Shown: positions 16,516 to 24,663 of the stretch, in pieces
Position numbering within the stretch: position 1 is the first letter of the stretch
How the letters are laid out: the number at the start of each line of letters is the position of its first letter
NCBI GenBank assembly: GCA_002471015.1
Contig: DKPB01000060.1
Location: forward strand, 1 to 64,000
Source of the DNA: Stenotrophomonas sp. UBA7346
GTDB lineage: Bacteria; Pseudomonadota; Gammaproteobacteria; Xanthomonadales; Xanthomonadaceae
Direction: 5' to 3'
DNA length: 64,000 bases
The notes under the pieces: generated by a model
What the model was told of the DNA's origin: nothing
The model's database searches: none
What the model saw: only the letters and a program-made list of their open reading frames with translations
Position numbers and translations under genes: made by a program

Positions 16516-16596
16516 TCAGGGTGAGCGCAGTCCTTCCTCCGCCAGCGGCTTCGGAAAGTAATACCAAAAGTAAAAGCTGGCACGGGCTGCGTTCAT
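16516..16596 (-). CDS. Aromatic-rich leader peptide of the DAHP synthase attenuator
   Basis: A 26-residue open frame, MNAARASFYFWYYFPKPLAE then EGLRSP. Residues 8-14 are seven consecutive aromatic residues (Phe-Tyr-Phe-Trp-Tyr-Tyr-Phe; codons at 16575-16555), a pattern expected almost only in attenuation control peptides. The segment just after these codons (16539-16547) is complementary to the 5' arm of the downstream terminator. A ribosome stalled on aromatic codons would leave it free and prevent termination; a ribosome at the stop codon (16518-16516) would mask it and allow termination. No strong ribosome site is visible before the ATG, the one weak point. Confidence 0.85.
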   Translation of the reverse strand: MNAARASFYFWYYFPKPLAEEGLRSP

Positions 16597-16660
16597 GGGG
16601 AGCATTGATAACACGGTTTTTTGTGCGATGCGACAGTTTCAGCGGCAACCGCCGCGCCGT

Positions 16661-17164
16661 TCAGCCAGCAGCCGCCAGCACCAGCTCGCCCTGCCAGCCG
16701 GCCTGTGCATCGCGCGACAGCCGCAGCTGCGCGGTTGCCACACCGGCGGCCTGCAGCTCCTGCAGCCACGCCATGATCTCCGTCGGGGCACCTTGCACGG
16801 TCAGCAGCAGTTGCCGGTCGGCCTGGGTGGGCGGCGCGACGATCACCAACCCGCGTTGCTCCGCACTGCGGGCAAGCAGGGCTGGCACGGCGGCAGCATC
16901 AACGGCTGCCTTCGCCTGGCTGCGGCCAGCCAGGGCCACGGCATTGGCCCGCAGATGCGACTGCAGCGCCTGCTGCTCGGCCACGTTGGCGCGCGCCGCG
17001 CGCAATGCCGCTTGCACCGGCAGCCACGCCCCCCACCAGAACCCCAGCAGCAGCAGAAAGCCGGCCAGTACCGACAGCGCGATGCGCTCACGGCCCGCCA
17101 GCGCCTGCCAGCGCCGCCCCAGCATCTGCCGGCGACTGTTTGCAGACATGTCCTTGCCGTTCAC
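16661..17164 (-). CDS. gspM: Type II secretion protein GspM
   Basis: A 167-residue inner-membrane platform protein. I place the start at GTG 17164, which overlaps the gspL stop codon (GTGA) and has GGGAGG at a good distance; the ATG at 17149 has poor spacing. It has one membrane helix near the N terminus (IALSVLAGFLLLLGFWWGAWL, about residues 29-49), a coiled segment and a ferredoxin-like periplasmic domain ending in QGELVLAAAG. GspM partners GspL and helps couple the GspE ATPase to the pseudopilus. It is the last gene of the minus-strand gspE-M operon. Confidence 0.88.
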   Translation of the reverse strand: MNGKDMSANSRRQMLGRRWQALAGRERIALSVLAGFLLLLGFWWGAWLPVQAALRAARANVAEQQALQSHLRANAVALAGRSQAKAAVDAAAVPALLARSAEQRGLVIVAPPTQADRQLLLTVQGAPTEIMAWLQELQAAGVATAQLRLSRDAQAGWQGELVLAAAG

Positions 17165-18318
17165 TGGGCACCTCCCACGCTGAGTTGCAGCATCTCGCCG
17201 GTCGACGGCTGTGCCTGCACCTGCAGCCCGGCCGCCTGCAGGTGCTGCAGCACGGCCTGACGCATGTTGCTGTCGCCGCCCTGCAACTGGATCTGCAGGC
17301 GTGCGCTGGCCGCATCGAACTGCAGCTGCTGCACCTGCAGTTGGCCATCGCCGGGTATCGCCCTTGCCACTGCATCCAGCAAGGTCTGCAGGCGCGAGGC
17401 GGCGCTGCCCTGCTGCAGATGCTGGTCGAACTGTGCACGCAGATCGACGATGCGCCGTTCCTGCGGGAACAAGCCCCTGTAGATGGCCTCGTTGGCCTGG
17501 CGATACCCTGCTGCCTGCTGGTTCAACAACCAGGCCTGGGTACCATCGAATGCCAGCTGCGCGCAGGCCAGCAGCGCCAGCGCCGCAACCAGCGGTTGCC
17601 AATGCCGCAGGCGAACAGGCGGCCGCGCGGCAAACGCACCTTGGGCGAGATCCAGTGCCTGGCCGCGCTGTGCCGCCAACCACACGAGTACCGGCTGATT
17701 GATCGCCTGGGATGTGAAATCACAGGCCAGTGGCACGTGTGGCGTGACGTCGCTGCCGTGGAAAACCTGCAAGGGGCTGTCAGGCAGTGCCCCAGCCAAC
17801 CCCAGCTGCGCAGGTGCCAACGCCAACCGGGTTTCGTCCGTGCCGGCCAGCAGGCAACGGCAGGCGTCCCACCACAGCACCGCTGCGCCGGGGGGCAACA
17901 GATCGGCATCAACATGGATCGCGGCGATGCGCAGGCCTTGACCGCGCAAGTACTGCAACCAGCCCTGCAGCAGGCTACGGTTGACCGCCCGTACCGGATG
18001 GTGACCATCGGCGCGGCGCGCGCCCATCACCAGATGCAAGGCCTCCACCTCTTCGGCCAGCAGCGGCTCCACCGCATAAGGCAGTGCCTGACGCTGCCAG
18101 TGCGTGCTGCCGGCAGGCAATGCCACCGCACAACATGCGACCTGCTCCACCGGCAGGATCAGCGCCACCGGGCGGCTGCCGAACTGCTGCAGCGCTTCGC
18201 CCAGGCTCGGGTTGGCACCCGCGTGACCATCGGCGCAGCCCACCTGCTGATCCGGTGTCAGCTGTGCGGGACACCAGGCGGGCAGGAACAGGCACGGCAG
18301 TGCCGGGGGCGACTTCAT
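17161..18318 (-). CDS. gspL: Type II secretion protein GspL
   Basis: A 385-residue bitopic protein: an actin-like cytoplasmic domain (about residues 1-235, with LPYAVEPLLAEEVEALHLV), one membrane helix (about 240-260, LVAALALLACAQLAF) and a periplasmic ferredoxin-like domain. GspL recruits GspE to the inner membrane and binds GspM. Its start overlaps the gspK stop (ATGA) and its stop overlaps the gspM start, showing tight coupling. Confidence 0.9.
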   Translation of the reverse strand: MKSPPALPCLFLPAWCPAQLTPDQQVGCADGHAGANPSLGEALQQFGSRPVALILPVEQVACCAVALPAGSTHWQRQALPYAVEPLLAEEVEALHLVMGARRADGHHPVRAVNRSLLQGWLQYLRGQGLRIAAIHVDADLLPPGAAVLWWDACRCLLAGTDETRLALAPAQLGLAGALPDSPLQVFHGSDVTPHVPLACDFTSQAINQPVLVWLAAQRGQALDLAQGAFAARPPVRLRHWQPLVAALALLACAQLAFDGTQAWLLNQQAAGYRQANEAIYRGLFPQERRIVDLRAQFDQHLQQGSAASRLQTLLDAVARAIPGDGQLQVQQLQFDAASARLQIQLQGGDSNMRQAVLQHLQAAGLQVQAQPSTGEMLQLSVGGAQ

Positions 18319-19256
18319 CGAACATTCTCCGGAACAAGAGGGGGCGCCAGCTGGCGGCTGACCACACGGATATCACCGCCTTCGCGCTGCAGCACGCTGA
18401 GCAGGCGCAGGCGGCGCGCGCCTATCGCCGCTTCGCTGCTGGCGACAAACCAGTTGCTGCGCACGGCCAGGCCGTTGCGTGCCACCCACCGCTGCTGCAG
18501 CAGTGGCTGCGCAAGAAAGGCGTCGACGCTGGCGAAACCGGACGCACCACGCGCCGCGACCAGCCGCTGCCCGTCCTGCATGCCCAAGCCATCGGCCAGG
18601 CTGGCCAGCACCCAGGCATCGGCGGTATTGAGGTTGAGCGCAGCAGTGGCCGGCAAGGCGCTGACATGCGGCAACAGGCGCTGGTACACACGGTCATCGA
18701 CACCGGCCAGCAGACGTAGCTCGCTGGTATCGCGCAGCCCGCGTGCCGCTGGCCGGTAGGCCGGCGTACGTGCCTGGTAGTCGCGCTCGGCCTGGCGATG
18801 CACGCTGTCCGGTGCCAGCCCGGGGCTGACCCAGTCCACCAGCTGCCAGGCCAGCTGCGGGTCCAGTTGCAGCAACCGCAACAGGCGCTGCAGGCGTGCA
18901 AGCGCGTCCGCATCCAGCTGGCCTTGATGCACGACGCTGTTGAGATTGAAGCGGCCAGCGAGATCGTCGATGTCCACGCGCACCTCGCCGCCGTCCACCG
19001 GATAAGCGGGCAGCCGCTGCGCCCAGGGTTCGCCACCATGATCCACGCTGCCGCCCATATGCAGATCAGCACGCAGCACGCCCAGCGCCAGTTGTTCACC
19101 GCCGCGTGCGTACTGCCAGGCTTGGCGCGCCTGCAGCTGGTTGGCGCTGCCACGGATGCTCAGTTGCTGGCGCACCACCAGTGCCGCGCACACCGTGGCG
19201 GCCAGGGCGACCACCAGCAACACCGTGACCAGGGCGACACCGCGCTGGCGCGTCAT
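18315..19256 (-). CDS. gspK: Type II secretion minor pseudopilin GspK
   Basis: A 313-residue minor pseudopilin, the size expected for GspK, which carries a large alpha-helical insert. The prepilin signal is short (MTRQRG|VALVTVLLVVALAATVCA), and like other GspK proteins it lacks the Glu at mature position 5. Typical GspK segments are DDLAGRFNLNSVV, WQLVDWVSPGLAPD and ALNLNTADAWVLASL. GspK caps the pseudopilus tip with GspI and GspJ. It starts within an ATGA overlap with gspJ. Confidence 0.92.
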   Translation of the reverse strand: MTRQRGVALVTVLLVVALAATVCAALVVRQQLSIRGSANQLQARQAWQYARGGEQLALGVLRADLHMGGSVDHGGEPWAQRLPAYPVDGGEVRVDIDDLAGRFNLNSVVHQGQLDADALARLQRLLRLLQLDPQLAWQLVDWVSPGLAPDSVHRQAERDYQARTPAYRPAARGLRDTSELRLLAGVDDRVYQRLLPHVSALPATAALNLNTADAWVLASLADGLGMQDGQRLVAARGASGFASVDAFLAQPLLQQRWVARNGLAVRSNWFVASSEAAIGARRLRLLSVLQREGGDIRVVSRQLAPPLVPENVR

Positions 19257-19858
19257 GGCTGCAGGTTCCAACTGCCACCCTCGGGCAGCAGCAGGACGCG
19301 CCGCACGACACCGAAACGGGCATGGTCGATGCGTACTTCCAGCGCACGCGGCAAGGCCTGTCCCACGCCCTGCCATTGCCTGCGCCACACGCCCTGTCGA
19401 TCGAGGTAGCGCCAGTGCACTGCGGTGACGTCGGGCAGCGCCAGCTGGCTCTGCGGCGGGCTGTCGTCGGCGCGGTCCAGCACCGGCCAGTACTGTCGCC
19501 GCAGCGCCCCATCCTGGTAATACCAACGCACCCGCTGCAGCTGCGCCCGGGTATTGCCCAGCGGATTGTTCCAGCCACCGCGGGTCCATTGCAGGCCCTG
19601 TCCGTCGGCATCACTCCAGAAAGCGGGTTCGCTGCCGCCGGTGGCGTCCAGCACCGGCCGCTCCAGTGCCTGCTCCACGTCCCTTTCAAGGCTGGTCACA
19701 GCGCGCTGCAACTGCCGCAGCTGCGCGTCCTGCGCGCGGGTCTGCGCATCCACGCGCACGGTGCTGGCCAGCAGGCGATGGCTGGCAACGCCAACCAGGG
19801 CGAAGATCGCCACCGCCACCAGCACCTCCAACAGGGTGAAGCCGGCACTGCGCCTCAT
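19253..19858 (-). CDS. gspJ: Type II secretion minor pseudopilin GspJ
   Basis: A 201-residue pseudopilin with prepilin motif MRRSAG|FTLLEVLVAVAIFALVG (Glu5 present) and the GspJ-type body, including LQRAVTSLERDVEQALERP and the WWYYQ-like strand VRWYYQDGALRRQYW. It is part of the I-J-K tip complex. Coding overlaps by four bases at both ends with gspI and gspK. Confidence 0.92.
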   Translation of the reverse strand: MRRSAGFTLLEVLVAVAIFALVGVASHRLLASTVRVDAQTRAQDAQLRQLQRAVTSLERDVEQALERPVLDATGGSEPAFWSDADGQGLQWTRGGWNNPLGNTRAQLQRVRWYYQDGALRRQYWPVLDRADDSPPQSQLALPDVTAVHWRYLDRQGVWRRQWQGVGQALPRALEVRIDHARFGVVRRVLLLPEGGSWNLQP

Positions 19859-20217
19859 TGCCGCACGCCGACAAAGCCGGTGAGCACCACACCGCCCCCC
19901 TCGCCCTCCAGCGCGCTCACCCGCACACGTACCAGACGTAGATTGGGATCGGCGGTGGCCTGCACGTCCTGCACCACCCGCCAGCGCTGGTGGCCCTGCT
20001 CACGGATGTCCTCGTGGATGCCCGGCTGCGATGCGCCCTGCAGTTGCAGCTCGGCCAGGCTGTTGTCGGCCAGCCACCCTGCCAGGGCGCGGTTTTCCAG
20101 CAAGGCGGCGTTATGCACGTGGCGTTGCAGGGTGGCATGGACCATGGCCGCCACCAGTGCCAACACCGCCAGCGCCACCATCACTTCCAGCAGGGTGAAA
20201 CCCTGTTTACGGCTCAC
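19855..20217 (-). CDS. gspI: Type II secretion minor pseudopilin GspI
   Basis: A 120-residue pseudopilin. The GTG at 20217 is used as start because it gives the minimal prepilin leader VSRKQG|FTLLEVMVALAVLALVA and overlaps the gspH stop (GTGA). The body has the GspI marks NAALLENRALAGWLADNSLAELQ. It nucleates the tip complex with GspJ and GspK. Confidence 0.9.
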   Translation of the reverse strand: MSRKQGFTLLEVMVALAVLALVAAMVHATLQRHVHNAALLENRALAGWLADNSLAELQLQGASQPGIHEDIREQGHQRWRVVQDVQATADPNLRLVRVRVSALEGEGGGVVLTGFVGVRQ

Positions 20218-20723
20218 GGCAGACCAACCCCGCTCACCTGCGGGTCGTTCAAGCCATCGCTTTGCACGTGGTACACCGGGCCGCCGTCGCGGCGGCCGTG
20301 CAGGCGCGCGGAAAACGGCGTCCATTGCGCGGCCGAGGACAGCAGCAGCTGCGGCGGCCGCTCCCTGCCAAGGGCCTGTGCCGGCAGGCCCAGTTCGCTC
20401 CCTTCCACGGCAAGGCTCAACTGCATGCCATCGGGCAGGCGATGCGGCTGCCAGTCCGGCACCGGCTGCCAGCGGCCGCTATGCGCGTCGTGACGCCGCA
20501 CCTGGTAACCGCCAGCGTCGATCACCAGGCCGTACTCGCGATTGTCGAGCACGGCTTCGTCGGCCACCAGCCGCACCACGCGGGCAAGCCGCTCGGCTTC
20601 CTCGCGCAGCGCGTAGGCGCCACCGCGCGCGCCACCGGCAAGGCCGACCGCGCCGGCCAGCACGCCGACGATCACCACCACCACCAGCATTTCCACCAGG
20701 GTGAAGCCATGCGCGCGGGCCAC
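20214..20723 (-). CDS. gspH: Type II secretion minor pseudopilin GspH
   Basis: A 169-residue pseudopilin. The GTG at 20723 gives VARAHG|FTLVEMLVVVVIVGVLAG with Glu5, two bases after the gspG stop. The downstream region (EEAERLARVVRLVADEAVLDNREYGL) is typical of the GspH/FimT family. It links the tip complex to the GspG shaft. Confidence 0.9.
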   Translation of the reverse strand: MARAHGFTLVEMLVVVVIVGVLAGAVGLAGGARGGAYALREEAERLARVVRLVADEAVLDNREYGLVIDAGGYQVRRHDAHSGRWQPVPDWQPHRLPDGMQLSLAVEGSELGLPAQALGRERPPQLLLSSAAQWTPFSARLHGRRDGGPVYHVQSDGLNDPQVSGVGLP

Positions 20724-20725
20724 GC

Positions 20726-21154
20726 TCAGTTGTCCCGGCTGTCCAGGTCGGCGTCCAGTGCCTCGCCGCCTTCGCGACCGTCGGCACCGTAGGTCCACAG
20801 GTCGTAGGCCGCCCTGCTGCCCGGTGCCAGGTACAGGTAGGGCTTGCCCCAGGGGTCGATCGGCAGCTTGGACAGGTAGCCCTCCGGGTTCCAGTTGTCG
20901 GCACCGCTGGGCGGGCGCTGCACCAGTGCTTCCAGCCCCTGCTGGGTATCCGGGTAGCGGCGATTGTCCAGCCGGTACATCTCCAATGCCGAGGCGATCG
21001 CCTTGAGGTCACCGCGGGCGACGGTGACCTTGGCCTGGTCCGGCCGCCCCATCACCTTGGGCACCACCAGCGCGGCGAGGATGCCGATGATCACCACCAC
21101 CACCATGATCTCGATCAGGGTGAAGCCCTGCTGTCGTCCTGCCATTGCGTTCAT
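20726..21154 (-). CDS. gspG: Type II secretion major pseudopilin GspG
   Basis: A 142-residue protein from ATG 21154 (an ATG at 21166 overlapping the gspF stop as ATGA, or one at 21145, are alternatives). Prepilin motif RQQG|FTLIEIMVVVVIIGILAALVVP, then the highly conserved GspG body: DQAKVTVARGDLKAIASALE, LDNRRYPDTQQGLEALVQRP, LPIDPWGKPYLYL, and the C-terminal calcium-binding ADGREGGEALDADL. It forms the pseudopilus shaft that pushes substrates through the secretin. Confidence 0.95.
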   Translation of the reverse strand: MNAMAGRQQGFTLIEIMVVVVIIGILAALVVPKVMGRPDQAKVTVARGDLKAIASALEMYRLDNRRYPDTQQGLEALVQRPPSGADNWNPEGYLSKLPIDPWGKPYLYLAPGSRAAYDLWTYGADGREGGEALDADLDSRDN

Positions 21155-21162
21155 CGTGCAAC

Positions 21163-22365
21163 TCATCCAACCAATTGATTGAGGGACATGATCGGCAGCA
21201 GGATGGCCAGCACGATCAACAACACCACCACGCCCATCAGCACCAGCATGAAGGGCTCGAACAGGCCGACCAGCAGCGCGATGCGCGCGGCCAGATCCGT
21301 TTCCTGGTTGCGCGCGGCGCGCGCCAGCATGGCGTCCAGCGTGCCGGACTTCTCGCCGGCCGCGACCATGTGCAGCAGCATCGGCGGCAGCGGTGTGTGC
21401 TGTTCCAGCGCGCGGGTCAGGCTGCTGCCCTCGCGCACCATCACTTCGGCCTGCGCCAGGCCCGCCTTGATCGCCTGGTTGCCCACCACCTGGCCGGCAA
21501 TGCGCAGTGCTTCGACCAATGGCACGCCGCTGCGAACCAGAACGGCCAAGGTGGAGGCGAAGCGTGCGGCTTCCAGGTCGCGCAGCAACAAACCGAACAA
21601 CGGCAGCTTGAGCAGGGCCGCGTCCCAGCGCAGCCGCACCGCCGGCTGTCGCAACCGGCGCCAGCCCAGCCATGCAGCGATGGCCCCCATCGGCAGCAAC
21701 CACGGCCCCCATTGCGATAACGCACCGCTGACCGCCACCAGGCCGCGGGTGAGCAGTGGCAGGCGCTGCCCGGAGTCGACGAAGACCCGGATCACGTCCG
21801 GCACCACGTAGCCGAGCAGGAAGGCGACGATCAGCGTGGCCACCAGCAGCAGGATCAGCGGGTACAACAAGGCCAGCTGGATCTTCTGCCGCGCCTGCTG
21901 GCGCTGCTCGGTGTAGTCGGCCAACTGCTCCAGCACCACGCCCAGGTGGCCGCGTTCGCCAGCCGCCACCATGCTGCGGTAGATGGCGGGAAACACGCGC
22001 GGATGTTCGCCCAGCGCAGTCGCCAGCCCATGCCCTTCCAGGATGCGGCTGCGCACCGCCAGCAAGGTAGTGCGCACCTGCGCCTTGGCGGATTGCGCAG
22101 CCACCGCACGCAGGGCTTCTTCCACCGGCAACGCGGCCTGGATCAGGGTGGACAACTGGCGGGTAAGCAGGGCCAGGTCGGCACTGCCCACCCGGCCCCA
22201 GGTCACGGCTGCACCGCCGTCGCGAGTACTTGCGGGCTCTACCCGTACCGGTGCCAGGTTGCGCTCGCGCAGCTGCTGGCGCGCCAGCCGCGCACTGTCG
22301 GCCTCGACCACGCCGGTGTGGCGGCGGCCATCGTCGGACAACGCCAGGTACTGGAACGCCGCCAT
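21163..22365 (-). CDS. gspF: Type II secretion inner-membrane platform protein GspF
   Basis: A 400-residue polytopic protein with two GspF repeats: LLTRQLSTLIQAALPVEEAL (about residue 66) and the second copy FASTLAVLVRSGVPLVEALR (about 270), each followed by a MVAAGE(R/K)SG motif. Membrane helices lie at about 168-190, 210-235 and 370-395. It starts with MAAFQYLALSDDGRR, typical of the family. It is the membrane platform contacted by GspE. Confidence 0.95.
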   Translation of the reverse strand: MAAFQYLALSDDGRRHTGVVEADSARLARQQLRERNLAPVRVEPASTRDGGAAVTWGRVGSADLALLTRQLSTLIQAALPVEEALRAVAAQSAKAQVRTTLLAVRSRILEGHGLATALGEHPRVFPAIYRSMVAAGERGHLGVVLEQLADYTEQRQQARQKIQLALLYPLILLLVATLIVAFLLGYVVPDVIRVFVDSGQRLPLLTRGLVAVSGALSQWGPWLLPMGAIAAWLGWRRLRQPAVRLRWDAALLKLPLFGLLLRDLEAARFASTLAVLVRSGVPLVEALRIAGQVVGNQAIKAGLAQAEVMVREGSSLTRALEQHTPLPPMLLHMVAAGEKSGTLDAMLARAARNQETDLAARIALLVGLFEPFMLVLMGVVVLLIVLAILLPIMSLNQLVG

Positions 22366-22384
22366 CAGCGCGCAGCTCCACGGC

Positions 22385-23899
22385 TCACGGGTCGCGCCCC
22401 ACGCGCAGCACTTCTTCCAGCGTGGTCACGCCGTCGAGCACCTTTGCGCGGCCATCGTCGAGCATGGAAGGCCCCTGCAGGCGCGCCTGCGCCAGCAGCT
22501 CGGCCTCACCGGCACCGGCATGTACCAGCGCGCGCAGTTCCGGGCCAAATTCCACCAGCTCATAGATGCCGGTACGGCCGCGGTAGCCCTGGCCATTGCA
22601 CTGCGGGCAGCCAACCGGCCGGAACAGCAGCGGGCGCTGCCCGCTTTCGATCCCCAACTGCGCGCATTCGGCGGCGGAGGCCTGCGAGGCTACCCTGCAA
22701 CCCGGGCACAGCCGCCGCACCAGCCGCTGCGCCAATACACCAAGCAGCGACGAGGACAGCAGGAACGACTCCACGCCCATGTCCAGCAGGCGTGCCACCG
22801 CACCCACCGCGCTGTTGGTATGCAGGGTGGACAGCACCAGATGGCCGGTGAGTGAGGCCTGCACCGCGATACGCGCGGTTTCGCCATCGCGTATCTCGCC
22901 GACCATCAATACATCCGGGTCCTGGCGCAGGATCGCGCGCAGGCCCCGGGCGAAAGTCATGTCGATACGCGGGTTGACCTGGGTCTGGCCGACGCCATCC
23001 AGGTAGTATTCGATCGGGTCCTCGACGGTGAGGATGTTGCGCTGGCGGTTGTTGATCGCACGCAGCCCGGCATACAGCGTGGTGCTCTTGCCGGCACCGG
23101 TGGGGCCGGTGACCAGGACGATGCCGTGCGGCCGGCACAGCATGGACTGCATGACGCCCACATCGCGCACGCGCATGCCCAGGTGCTGCAGCGACAACTG
23201 CCCGGACTGTTTGTCCAGCAGGCGCAGCACCACCCGCTCGCCGTTGGCGGCCGGCAAGGTGGACACACGTATATCCACCTCGCGGCTGCCCACCCGTACC
23301 GATATGCGCCCATCCTGCGGCAGGCGCTTCTCGGCGATGTCCAGCCGCGCCATCACCTTGATGCGCGATACCAGCAGGGTGGCCAGCTCGCGCCGGGGCT
23401 CGACCACGTCACGCAGGATGCCGTCCACGCGGAAGCGCACCACCAGCCGACGCTCGAAGGTTTCAATGTGGATATCCGACGCCTGCTCGGCGACGGCTTC
23501 GCCAAGCAGGGCATTGATCAGGCGGATGATCGGTGCGTCGTCCTGCTGGTCCAGCAGGTCTTCCACCTGCTCCAGGCCCTCGACCAGGCTGGCCAGGTCC
23601 AGGCTGTCGCCCAGCTCGTCGGCCATGCTCATCGCGGTGCTCGAATCCTGCTGGTAAAGCTGCTGCAGCTGCTGCTCGAACACTGCATCGGCTATCACCT
23701 GGCTGGGCACGGCCTTGCCGGCAAGGCGTTGGGCCTCGGCCAATGCGCGCATCGCCGCGTCTGCACGACAGACGATGCGTACCGGGTCGTCATCCAGCAG
23801 CAGCACCCCGTGTCGGCGTGCGAACGCCAGCGGCAGCCGCACCGTTGCAGACACGGCGTGGCCGGCAGCCGTCGCAACCGGGAGCTCTTCGTTGTGCAT
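22385..23899 (-). CDS. gspE: Type II secretion ATPase GspE
   Basis: A 504-residue secretion ATPase. The start is the ATG at 23899; an in-frame TTG lies one codon upstream. It contains ASDIHIETFERRLVVRFRVDG, Walker A GPTGAGKST (about residues 264-272), the Asp box TVEDPIEYYL, Walker B ILRQDPDVLMVGEIRD, the His box LVLSTLHTNSA, and a tetracysteine zinc finger (CPGC about 396, CPQC about 430). It drives pseudopilus assembly. First gene of the minus-strand operon, divergent from gspC-gspD. Confidence 0.96.
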   Translation of the reverse strand: MHNEELPVATAAGHAVSATVRLPLAFARRHGVLLLDDDPVRIVCRADAAMRALAEAQRLAGKAVPSQVIADAVFEQQLQQLYQQDSSTAMSMADELGDSLDLASLVEGLEQVEDLLDQQDDAPIIRLINALLGEAVAEQASDIHIETFERRLVVRFRVDGILRDVVEPRRELATLLVSRIKVMARLDIAEKRLPQDGRISVRVGSREVDIRVSTLPAANGERVVLRLLDKQSGQLSLQHLGMRVRDVGVMQSMLCRPHGIVLVTGPTGAGKSTTLYAGLRAINNRQRNILTVEDPIEYYLDGVGQTQVNPRIDMTFARGLRAILRQDPDVLMVGEIRDGETARIAVQASLTGHLVLSTLHTNSAVGAVARLLDMGVESFLLSSSLLGVLAQRLVRRLCPGCRVASQASAAECAQLGIESGQRPLLFRPVGCPQCNGQGYRGRTGIYELVEFGPELRALVHAGAGEAELLAQARLQGPSMLDDGRAKVLDGVTTLEEVLRVGRDP

Positions 23900-24204
23900 C
23901 AATCCACTGCGGTGACATGCGCAATTCGCGCGACGTCACACTTCCCCCCAAGAATGTGCACGGGAAAATGCCATGTTCGCGGCGAAAAAGCGTGACGCGC
24001 ACTTCATTTTCCCGCAGTGGGTCACAGTTCCATACCTGTACGCATCGCGCATTTGGATGGTCGCCGATAGAGTACCTGCCTTCGCCGATCCGACATCGCG
24101 AAAACAGGGGAAAACAAGACATTTCCGGTCTGCCACTGCCTCTTTCGGGCCGTGGTTTCAGCCTGTGCGCGTGCGGATCCCGCAACGGGAACCAGGCAAC
24201 ACCG
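23900..24204. promoter_or_regulatory. Divergent control region between gspE and gspC
   Basis: 305 bp that must hold the promoters of both T2S operons. It is less GC-rich than the flanking genes around 23990-24130. I cannot identify a convincing sigma70 or sigma54 pair or operator by eye. Confidence 0.5.
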
Positions 24205-24663
24205 ATGCTGCAAACCGATACATCCACCCTGCTGCCGCGCTTGCTGACGATACTCGTCACACTTTCAGGCGTGGCGCTGCTGTGCTGGCAGGCGCGCCAG
24301 TTGTACCTGCAGATGACCCGCCTGCCGGCGGCCAGCGCCGCCGAGACAACACGGTCGCCCGCAGATCCCCAACGGCTGCAGCGTCTGTTTGGCGCCGCCG
24401 GCAACAACACGCAGGCTCGCCTGCCCGGCGTCACCCTGCTGGGCTGCATCGTTGCCTCCAACCCGGCCCAATCGCAGGCCTTGCTGCACATCGACGGCAT
24501 GGGCACGCTCACCGTCGTCAGCGGTGACGAGTTCCTCCCGGGTACCCGTGTCGAACGTATCGGCAGCGACCATCTGATGTTCAGCCGCCGCGGTGCCAGC
24601 GGACGGCTCGAATTCGACCGTCGCCCTCCTGTAATGGCTCCAACCGTGCCGGTGCAGCCATGA
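24205..24663 (+). CDS. gspC: Type II secretion protein GspC, short form
   Basis: A 152-residue inner-membrane protein. It has a short cytoplasmic N terminus, one membrane helix (LLTILVTLSGVALLCWQARQ, about residues 12-31) and a periplasmic homology-region (HR) domain (VTLLGCIVASNPAQSQALLH ... VERIGSDHLMFSRRG). Usual GspC proteins are about 270 residues with a C-terminal PDZ or coiled-coil domain; that part is absent here, as the gene ends in a Pro-rich tail directly overlapping gspD. GspC connects the platform to the GspD secretin. Confidence 0.75.
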   Translation: MLQTDTSTLLPRLLTILVTLSGVALLCWQARQLYLQMTRLPAASAAETTRSPADPQRLQRLFGAAGNNTQARLPGVTLLGCIVASNPAQSQALLHIDGMGTLTVVSGDEFLPGTRVERIGSDHLMFSRRGASGRLEFDRRPPVMAPTVPVQP

